NCBI GenBank assembly: GCA_037139195.1
Contig: JBAXGW010000089.1
Span: 1 to 14,226, forward strand
DNA: 14,226 nucleotides
DNA from: JBAXGW01 sp037139195
GTDB lineage: Bacteria; Bacteroidota; Bacteroidia; Bacteroidales; JAHJDW01
Direction: 5' to 3'
The position numbers were made by a program, and so were the translations under genes. The notes below the pieces were generated by a model. That model was not told the origin of the DNA. It was given only the letters and a program-made list of their open reading frames with translations, and searched no databases. Shown one piece after another: positions 8,361-14,226 of this stretch (within the stretch, counting starts at the first letter, position 1; each line of letters begins with the position of its first letter).

Positions 8361-8984
8361 TTAAAAAATGAAAGTCGAAATTGCAAAAAGGGTTATCAAA
8401 ATTTCGGCTAGATTGTATTTTTCAGCTGTTTGTTTAAGTTTGCCAAGTATTCGGTGCACTTTAACTTTGGCATTGTTTTCTGTTAAATCGGTAATTTCAG
8501 CAATTTCTTTGAAGGAACGTTTTTCAAAATATCGCATTTCTATTAGTTCCAGATCTGAAGGGTTAAGGTATTCAAGAAGCTTTTTTACGCTCGATTCCTT
8601 GTCTTCAGAATCGTGGCTTTTAATTTCGTCCATTAATTCGTTTTGACTTTCGAAGTTGAGGTAGAAATTTCGGTCTTTTTGAACTTTCCTAAAATGTTGA
8701 TTTATTTCGTTAAATGCTATTCGGAAAAGAATAGAAGCAAAGGGAACGCCTTTAAAAACAAACTTTTGAATACTTTGCATTGCTTTAAGAAAAACCAACG
8801 AAGTAATGTCTGCAGCATCATCACTCGAATCAGTTCTTTGATAAACAAATCTGAAAACCGAAACATAGTATTTATCATAAATAAGGGAGAAATTTTTAAT
8901 GTCTTGCTTTGCGGCTAACACATTTTCCCAGTCTTCTGATATTTGTGTTTCTGTTTGATAAAAAGGAGCATCTGTATTTATCAT
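8361..8984 (-). CDS. ECF-family RNA polymerase sigma factor
   Basis: A 207-residue sigma-70 family factor of the extracytoplasmic-function type: it should recruit RNA polymerase to a small regulon in response to an envelope signal. Region 2 (about 33-101) includes 'IYDKYYVSVFRFVYQR', the acidic 'DSSDDAADITSLVFLKAM' and 'FRIAFNEINQHFRK'. A low-complexity charged linker (112-133) follows. Region 4 (about 134-186) has 'LNPSDLELIEMRYFEKRSFK' and the helix-turn-helix 'EIAEITDLTENNAKVKVHR'. There is no region 3, as expected for the class. Unusually, the protein ends in a hydrophobic stretch, 'AEILITLFAISTFIF' (193-207), where such factors usually stop after a short polar tail. It lies 39 bases after a secreted LRR protein and 44 bases before a TM protein, probably one operon and possibly autoregulated. 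Confidence 0.92.
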   Translation of the reverse strand: MINTDAPFYQTETQISEDWENVLAAKQDIKNFSLIYDKYYVSVFRFVYQRTDSSDDAADITSLVFLKAMQSIQKFVFKGVPFASILFRIAFNEINQHFRKVQKDRNFYLNFESQNELMDEIKSHDSEDKESSVKKLLEYLNPSDLELIEMRYFEKRSFKEIAEITDLTENNAKVKVHRILGKLKQTAEKYNLAEILITLFAISTFIF

Positions 8985-9023
8985 AGCTGTATTTTTAAGA
9001 ATAATGCGTACTTTTATTAAAAG

Positions 9024-11096
9024 TTACAGATTTAGCATATTAAATATTTGACTTACTGTGCCAATTTTTGAATTTAGCATGGTAGCTTTTAACGATACCG
9101 TTTCGTTGAAATTCATTTTAGATTGTATTTCAGCATTGTCAATCACTGCAATTTCGCCAATAAGCGATTCTAAAACTATCCCTAATTCATTGTTTTTTGG
9201 TAAAATAAGTGCTACAGGCTTATTGCCCATTGTTCCATCTAAGGTGTAATAGCTATTTGTTGTTTTGTCAATAATTGTAATTGTTTTTATTGATAATACT
9301 TTTTTATTATCAGAAGAAAATTTTGTCGATAGTGAAACTAATTGTATGGTGTCGTTAATTAAACTCGAACTGCTTGTTTTTACATAGTTGTTTACTTCAA
9401 GAGCTCTAATTGTTGTACCCATTGTTAATTCAGAATTTTTCACAGCGCTTCCTTCGTCTTGCATTATTTTATCATAGTATTCCATCCATTCTTTGTAAGT
9501 CATTTTTTGCTCTATTGGCGACATATATAATTTTTGAAACGATATCCATTTTGCGTTTCTAGTTTTTTCAATTGCATCTTTATATAGTTTATAAGAGCCA
9601 AGAATCATCGAATTATTATAGTTTGCTCGTTTTGTTCTTAAATTCATGTATTTGAAATATCTTTTTAAAAGTGCTTTTTGCAATTTTACAGAGCCAGCAT
9701 CTTCTTCTGGGCTGCTTGATAGAAATGGGTAACAAACAATAGTATCAAACTTTTTTTCACCTTTTAATATTATTTGAAAATCTTTAAAGTCTTCGCTGGC
9801 TTCTATTTTTACATCGCGCCAATATTTTGAACGATATCTTGTGGTTAAATACTTTCTTCGGAATTCTCTTTTTTTAAGCGAGCCTTTATAAACCCACTTT
9901 ACAGTAATATAAGCAGTTAATTCCTTATATGATTTAGCTATATAATACATGTCAGGATTATAACAAAATGTGAAGTAAATATTTTTTTTGGTACGTCGTA
10001 ACTTTAAAAGGCGAATACCTGAATTAATATTAGGCTGTGTTCTGAAATTATTTGTATAGTTAAGTGATTCAAAGCGTTGGTCGAATAGCAATGTGTCAAA
10101 AGTAGCTGGCACACGGTCTCTTTCATAGAAACTTGCATATCGAGCATAAGCGTCAGAATAAATGAAAACATTTGTATTCTCCATTTTAAACTGACCATAG
10201 TCGATATTAGGACTTTCAGTACTATCTTTTAATTCGTTTTTTATCGAAAAAACTGCTGAATCAGGAAGTACTTGTGGCAATTTTGCAGTTTGTTCTTTTT
10301 CTTTTTTAATTTCAATTTTAGAATTTGGAAATATCTCATATAATTTATCTAATGCCTCCGAATCTGTTGATTCATCCACACTAATATATTTTATATTTAG
10401 TGATTTTAATTTGTTGAGGTCGTCGCTAGGTGATACAAACACGTTGCCTTCAGTATATAAGGTATCTAATTTATTCATGTTTTTCATGCCCGATGGAAGT
10501 CCTAATAGGTAGTTATTGCTTATATCCAAAACTTCTACCTGATTTAATTTGCCTATGTTTTTTGGCAAATCCATTATTTCATTTATTGGAAGCCCTAGGT
10601 ATTTAAGGTTTGACATTTTAGAAAATACCGAAACTGCATCATATAAGTCTAATTCTTCATTATTGGTTATTATAACTCGTTGAAGAAAACTCAAATTTTC
10701 AAAGCATTTTGGTATTTGTTTGATTTCATTGGCATCTAAAATTAATTCAACTAAGGAACTATCGTTTTTTATGCCGTTTACAATTTCAGTTATGCTTATT
10801 TCTTCTGAATTTGATATTGTTAATGAGCTTATATTTTTTAATTGATTTAAAATTGGCAAATCGCACTTACTCATATCTTGAATCTCTATTCGAGTTAGAT
10901 TTTTGAATTGGTTTATTTTTGAAACTACCAATTTGATAGAATCAAAAGTAAAATCAATACTTAAACATGTAATAGAGTCCGGAGATTCTTGTGCTTCATC
11001 AAAATTAAAACATTTAATATTTTTAGTGTTTTGAGCACAGCTATTATGAATTTCAAAAAATACTAGAAGCAGTATAAATAGGATTTTAATTTTCAT
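9024..11096 (-). CDS. Secreted leucine-rich-repeat protein heading an ECF sigma operon
   Basis: A 690-residue exported protein. The signal peptide (1-21, 'ILFILLLVFFEI' then 'SCA-Q') looks like a type I site; the Cys at 20 lacks a proper lipobox, so a lipoprotein is unlikely. Residues about 45-240 form irregular leucine-rich repeats such as 'NLTRIEIQDMSKCDLPILNQ', 'NLKYLGLPINEIMDLPKNIG' and 'QVEVLDISNNYLLGLPSGM', a likely ligand- or protein-binding surface. A charged linker (about 260-300) leads to a C-terminal region (about 305-690) that I do not recognise. It has many aromatic and basic residues, then a helical part (about 475-550) with 'MTYKEWMEYYDKIM', and a last part of beta-like segments. 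No TM helix follows the signal peptide, so it should be periplasmic or surface-exposed. As first gene before an ECF sigma factor and a TM protein, it may be the sensing component of the module or its main target; both are inference. Confidence 0.85.
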   Translation of the reverse strand: MKIKILFILLLVFFEIHNSCAQNTKNIKCFNFDEAQESPDSITCLSIDFTFDSIKLVVSKINQFKNLTRIEIQDMSKCDLPILNQLKNISSLTISNSEEISITEIVNGIKNDSSLVELILDANEIKQIPKCFENLSFLQRVIITNNEELDLYDAVSVFSKMSNLKYLGLPINEIMDLPKNIGKLNQVEVLDISNNYLLGLPSGMKNMNKLDTLYTEGNVFVSPSDDLNKLKSLNIKYISVDESTDSEALDKLYEIFPNSKIEIKKEKEQTAKLPQVLPDSAVFSIKNELKDSTESPNIDYGQFKMENTNVFIYSDAYARYASFYERDRVPATFDTLLFDQRFESLNYTNNFRTQPNINSGIRLLKLRRTKKNIYFTFCYNPDMYYIAKSYKELTAYITVKWVYKGSLKKREFRRKYLTTRYRSKYWRDVKIEASEDFKDFQIILKGEKKFDTIVCYPFLSSSPEEDAGSVKLQKALLKRYFKYMNLRTKRANYNNSMILGSYKLYKDAIEKTRNAKWISFQKLYMSPIEQKMTYKEWMEYYDKIMQDEGSAVKNSELTMGTTIRALEVNNYVKTSSSSLINDTIQLVSLSTKFSSDNKKVLSIKTITIIDKTTNSYYTLDGTMGNKPVALILPKNNELGIVLESLIGEIAVIDNAEIQSKMNFNETVSLKATMLNSKIGTVSQIFNMLNL

Positions 11097-11496
11097 TGTA
11101 TTTGCTTATTATTCCATGATGTAATAATACAAAAACTTGCTTAGGTTACAAATTATTTTATTGGCTATTAAAAAAAATTAAAATGAATTAAACATAGTTT
11201 TAATGTATATTTTTAACAATCTGTAAATCAGTTAGAAAATATGCCTGAAAATACAATATGTTAATAAATGTTAAAAATAATTTTCAAAAAACTTGATTTT
11301 GTGAAAATTTTATTTTTTCTTTGTTGCGAGAGAATTAAATAATTATTAAAAGCCACCACTTATGAAAAAGATTTTAAAAACCCCAAAAAGTTAAAGCAAG
11401 TTTATACCCTATCCCTATCCACCTTTTTTTTAGTCAAAAAAACTAAAACGATTTAGTGTATTTTATGATTTCAAGGACAATTTAAACTTGTCTAAC
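11097..11496. other. Long AT-rich divergent intergenic region
   Basis: This stretch separates the leftward LRR operon from the rightward adhesin region. No gene of normal size is seen. It contains a ten-codon ATG reading frame (11362-11394, 'MKKILKTPKS'), the short direct repeat CCCTATCCCTATCC near 11407-11420, and a weak 7-bp A/T hairpin (11428-11434 with 11442-11448). It must hold the promoter of the LRR operon, but I see no good TAnnTTTG match on the minus strand. Confidence 0.55.
11293..11323 (+). promoter_or_regulatory. Weak candidate promoter toward the adhesin region
   Basis: TTG at 11293-11295 and TTTCTTTG at 11316-11323 are separated by 20 bases and match the Bacteroidota -33/-7 pattern (TTG, TAnnTTTG) with one mismatch. 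It would start a transcript near 11330, upstream of the possible small gene and the large adhesin. The surrounding DNA is so T-rich that chance is a serious alternative. Confidence 0.25.
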
Positions 11497-11830
11497 ATGA
11501 AAAAAATAAAAAACAAAATTCGTAATTACATTGCAATACTTAGTAAAAGTATATGCAGAATAAACTATTGCATTTCAAAGCAAATTACAAAGCATAAACA
11601 TATTGATTTCATTCGAACATCAAATAATGCTTTTCATAATGCAATACACGTTTTTAAACTTGATTTTAAATTTCCTCATTATTTATTCAGTAAAAACTAT
11701 CTCATTTATGTTTTATTTTTTTCTTATTGAGCAAATCGAAAATTTGCAAGAAATAGAAACTATTGAAGAGATGTCAGAAGTTGATATTGAAATTGAAAAA
11801 TCAAATATTTTAATAATTAATGAAAATTAA
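11497..11830 (+). CDS. Possible small hypothetical gene, interrupted by a frameshift at a T7 run
   Basis: The frame opened by ATG at 11497 (a TTG lies at 11488) encodes a basic peptide beginning 'MKKIKNKIRNYIAI' and stops at 11730. The following frame carries an acidic segment, 'IEQIENLQEIETIEEMSEVD', that ends at 11830. The two join smoothly if one T is removed from the run of seven Ts at 11716-11722, giving '...YLIYVLFFLIEQIENLQ' and a protein of about 110 residues: basic N-terminal half, short hydrophobic centre, acidic C-terminal end. It stops 21 bases before the adhesin ATG, so it could share that transcript. No family is recognised. It could be a real gene with a sequencing or natural indel, a slippage-expressed gene, or AT-rich noise. 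Confidence 0.35.
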
Positions 11831-11851
11831 TAAGAACCCAAAACAAAACTT

Positions 11852-14226
11852 ATGATAACTTTTATACTTAAAAATATTTTATCAAATTTTAAGAAGCTTA
11901 GGAGTAAAGCAATTTTCCCTTTCGTTGTTTTTATAATAATTACTCTAAGTGAAAATGAATTAAAAGCTCAATACAATATTTCGGGCGACGCAACTTCTGC
12001 CAGTGGTAGTTGTTATGAGCTTACTGATGGCAATTCGCAGTCGGGAGCTGTTTGGAATACTAGTAAAATTGACCTAAACGAACCTTTCGACATTACTTTA
12101 ACTTTGAATTTTGGAAATAATGATGGCGGAGCTGATGGCATGTCGTTTGTACTTCAACCAATTAGTTCTGGTGTTTTTTCTGATGGAAGCGGCGTTGGTT
12201 ATGCTGGTGTTACTCCTTCAATTGGTGTTGTAATGGACGACTACCAAAATACAGAAGTTGGCGATCCATCAAATGATCATATTTCATTGCATAAGAATGG
12301 AGATGTAGAGCATGGAACAAGTAATGAGTTGATTTCTGTTGCTGGAACTACTGGTTTTCCTGCTAATATTGAAGATGGTAATAATCATACTTTCAGATTT
12401 AAATGGACACCTGGCTCTCCAAATGGAACAATTCAAGTTTGGTTTGATGGTGTTTTAATTCTTACTTATACGGGAGACATTATTAATACCGTTTTTGGTG
12501 GTAATCCTTTAGTTTATTGGGGTGTGAGTGGTTCAACTGGTGGTTATTCTAATATACAAACGGTTTGTTTAAATATTGTTGCCGACTTTATTGCTACTCA
12601 GGCTTGTGTTGGGCAAAGTATGTCCTTCACGGATTTAAGTATTAGTGGTTTAGCTATTACTTCTTATAAATGGGATTTTGGTGATGGTACAATTCTAGGA
12701 CCTGGAATTGGTGCAAGTTTTAAAAATCCAACTCATGTTTATACTTTGCCTGGCACCTATACTGTAAATCAAACAATTGTTAATAGCGGAGGTCTTACTT
12801 CTACTATCACTTCAACAGTTACTGTGTCTGGACCAACTGTAGCTATTACTACTCCACCAACGAGTATTTGCGAAGGAAGCTCAATAACGTTAAATGGAAC
12901 TATTACACCAAATCCTCCAACAATCAATCAAGCATTCCCTTTTTCTAATCTTACCGATTATCCAATTAATGATGGAGGTGTTTCCTCTTCATGGGACGGG
13001 GCTGCTGGTGCATTTGTTACATCTAGTATTGTAGCTTCTGGTATAAATCCTGGTTGGGGTATCAGTAGCATTTGTTTAAATATTAACCATACTTGGGATT
13101 CGGATTTAATTGTATATTTAAAAAGTCCTTGCGGTACGCTTATAAAGCTAATAAAGAGCAATGGTGGAGGTGGCGATAACTATACCAATACGTGTTTTGC
13201 TTCTTCTTCTACAAGCGACATTTCTAGTGGAAGTGCTCCATTTTCAGGAACTTATGTCCCGTATGATGGTGCCAGTGTTTGGGCAACCCTAGCTGCTTGC
13301 GCAACTCCAAATGGAACTTGGTCATTGTTAGTAGGCGATTCATACACTGGTGATACAGGAACTCTTTTGGATTGGACTATTACTTTTAGCAATCCTACTC
13401 CAGTAACATATACATATAATTGGACTCCAATAAATGTAAATAATACTCTTTCTCCTGTTGTTACGCCTACAGCAACCACAACATATATATTAGTTGGAAC
13501 TGATATGAATGGCTGTACAGCTAGTTCTTCAGTAATTATTACTGTAAATCCTTCTCCAATAGCTGAAGCTGGCAATAATCAGACTATATGTAGCGGCACA
13601 AGTGCAAGTTTAACAGCAACTGGAGGTGGAACCTATTTATGGAATACGGGTTCAACTAATGCAAACATAAGTGTAACTCCTACCACACAAACAACCTACA
13701 CTGTAACAGTAACAAGTAATGGCTGCACCGCAAGTGATAATGTGGTAATATTTGTAAATGCCCTGCCAATAGCTGAAGCTGGCTCCAATCAAAGTATTTG
13801 CAGCGGTTCAAGTGCAAGTTTAACAGCTACTGGAGGAGGAACATATCAATGGGACATAGGTTCATCTAATGCGATTATTAGTGTTTCGCCAACCACACAA
13901 ACGACTTATACTGTAGCCGTTACAAATAATGGTTGCACAGCAAGCGATAATGTAGTAGTATTTGTAAATACAATGCCAATAGCTGAAGCTGGCAATAATC
14001 AGACTATATGTAGCGGCACAAGTGCAAGTTTAACAGCAACTGGAGGTGGAACCTATTTATGGAATACGGGTTCAACTAATGCAAACATAAGTGTAACTCC
14101 TACCACACAAACAACCTACACTGTAACAGTAACAAGTAATGGCTGCACCGCAAGTGATAATGTGGTAATATTTGTAAATGCCCTGCCAATAGCTGAAGCT
14201 GGCTCCAATCAAAGTATTTGCAGCGG
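11852..14226 (+). CDS. Large secreted adhesin-like protein: L-type lectin, PKD, P-domain-like and Ig repeats; 3' end outside window
   Basis: The frame is open from the ATG at 11852 to the window edge, 791 codons without a stop. Residues 1-39 are a long signal peptide (hydrophobic 'AIFPFVVFIIITL', likely cut before Q40). An L-type lectin-like domain (about 41-236) shows 'GGADGMSFVLQP' (92-103) and 'GVVMDDYQN' (125-133), the usual metal/sugar-site regions. A PKD domain (about 243-326) has 'YKWDFGDGT' and 'PTHVYTLPGTYTV'. An Ig-like domain starts at 335 ('ICEGSSITLNGTI'), is interrupted by a P-domain-like jelly roll (about 357-513, 'LIVYLKSPCGTLIKL', 'PNGTWSLLVGD', 'LLDWTITF'), then resumes at 520 ('YNWTPI', 'NGCTASSSV'). 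From 569 come 70-residue Ig-like repeats, each with two Cys ('CSG' and 'NGCTA'). It is probably exported by T9SS and acts in surface attachment; the expected C-terminal sorting domain would lie beyond the window. Sugar specificity is unknown. Confidence 0.88.
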   Translation, partial: MITFILKNILSNFKKLRSKAIFPFVVFIIITLSENELKAQYNISGDATSASGSCYELTDGNSQSGAVWNTSKIDLNEPFDITLTLNFGNNDGGADGMSFVLQPISSGVFSDGSGVGYAGVTPSIGVVMDDYQNTEVGDPSNDHISLHKNGDVEHGTSNELISVAGTTGFPANIEDGNNHTFRFKWTPGSPNGTIQVWFDGVLILTYTGDIINTVFGGNPLVYWGVSGSTGGYSNIQTVCLNIVADFIATQACVGQSMSFTDLSISGLAITSYKWDFGDGTILGPGIGASFKNPTHVYTLPGTYTVNQTIVNSGGLTSTITSTVTVSGPTVAITTPPTSICEGSSITLNGTITPNPPTINQAFPFSNLTDYPINDGGVSSSWDGAAGAFVTSSIVASGINPGWGISSICLNINHTWDSDLIVYLKSPCGTLIKLIKSNGGGGDNYTNTCFASSSTSDISSGSAPFSGTYVPYDGASVWATLAACATPNGTWSLLVGDSYTGDTGTLLDWTITFSNPTPVTYTYNWTPINVNNTLSPVVTPTATTTYILVGTDMNGCTASSSVIITVNPSPIAEAGNNQTICSGTSASLTATGGGTYLWNTGSTNANISVTPTTQTTYTVTVTSNGCTASDNVVIFVNALPIAEAGSNQSICSGSSASLTATGGGTYQWDIGSSNAIISVSPTTQTTYTVAVTNNGCTASDNVVVFVNTMPIAEAGNNQTICSGTSASLTATGGGTYLWNTGSTNANISVTPTTQTTYTVTVTSNGCTASDNVVIFVNALPIAEAGSNQSICS
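13556..14226 (+). repeat. Tandem 210-bp coding repeats in an exact 420-bp higher-order unit
   Basis: Each 210-bp unit encodes one 70-residue Ig-like domain and begins CCAATAGCTGAAGCTGG. Units start at 13556 (A), 13766 (B), 13976 (A') and 14186 (B', cut by the window edge). A and B proteins share about 56 of 70 residues by eye, with many synonymous changes. A' is base-for-base identical to A, and the visible 41 bases of B' match B, so 251 bases (13556-13806 and 13976-14226) are exactly duplicated with a 420-bp period. The array continues past the window. Confidence 0.95.

Noticed and set aside
8368..8918. Two plus-strand frames of about 91 codons opposite the sigma factor
   Set aside because: They are antisense shadows of a sigma factor gene whose regions 2 and 4 are clear.
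9024..11096. LRR protein as a lipoprotein because of Cys20
   Set aside because: Residues before the Cys (His-Asn-Ser) do not form a lipobox; cleavage after Ala21 before Gln22 is the more typical pattern.
11362..11394. Ten-codon frame 'MKKILKTPKS' as a leader peptide
   Set aside because: Too short to separate from chance, with no run of regulatory codons and no attenuator hairpin with a convincing stem after it.
11407..11420. CCCTATCCCTATCC direct repeat as a CRISPR or iteron element
   Set aside because: Only two short copies are present, with no spacing pattern or further units.
12958..13575. Minus-strand frames of 67 and 107 codons inside the adhesin
   Set aside because: Antisense shadows created by Thr/Ser/Gly-rich coding repeats; the plus-strand frame is continuous and has recognisable domains.

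Overview
The window is AT-rich (roughly 30% GC by eye) and looks like accessory or ordinary chromosome from a member of the Bacteroidota. The evidence is a type IX secretion (T9SS) type A sorting domain on a beta-helix protein, an 'LPVEL..F' domain in front of it, a large secreted Ig/PKD/lectin adhesin, TPR-containing HisKA_3 kinases, signal peptides ending in 'A-Q', a TAnnTTTG-like promoter and starts without clear Shine-Dalgarno sites. No rRNA, tRNA, CRISPR array, transposase or phage gene was seen. The odd length, a broken gene at the left edge and an exact long repeat at the right edge suggest a complete assembly contig; this is inference.

Layout. Positions 1-1172 (+) hold the 3' part of a secreted beta-helix protein with a T9SS sorting tail. 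Positions 1365-6465 (+) form a tight three-gene signalling operon: two paralogous membrane histidine kinases (periplasmic TPR sensor, one TM helix, HisKA_3, HATPase) followed by one NarL/LuxR-type response regulator, with gaps of 4 and 6 bases. Positions 6466-6777 lie between converging units and hold a strong hairpin terminator and a 27-codon coding-looking remnant. Positions 11096-6778 (-) form a second three-gene operon, read leftward: a secreted leucine-rich-repeat protein, an ECF sigma factor, and a single-pass membrane protein that is the likely anti-sigma partner. Positions 11097-11851 are mostly non-coding, with one possible small gene interrupted by a frameshift at a T7 run. Positions 11852-14226 (+) are the first 791 codons of a large multidomain adhesin that runs off the window.

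How the genes may work together. The kinase operon would transmit an envelope signal to a DNA-binding regulator. The LRR/ECF/membrane-protein operon looks like an envelope sensing module in which the LRR protein could be the ligand-binding or target component. The two large surface proteins at the edges are plausible T9SS cargo. Nothing in the sequence shows which genes either regulatory module controls. I found no clearly new defence or mobile system. The most interesting points are the LRR-ECF operon, the twin kinases sharing one regulator, the nested domain and exact 420-bp repeat in the adhesin, and the frameshifted small gene before it.
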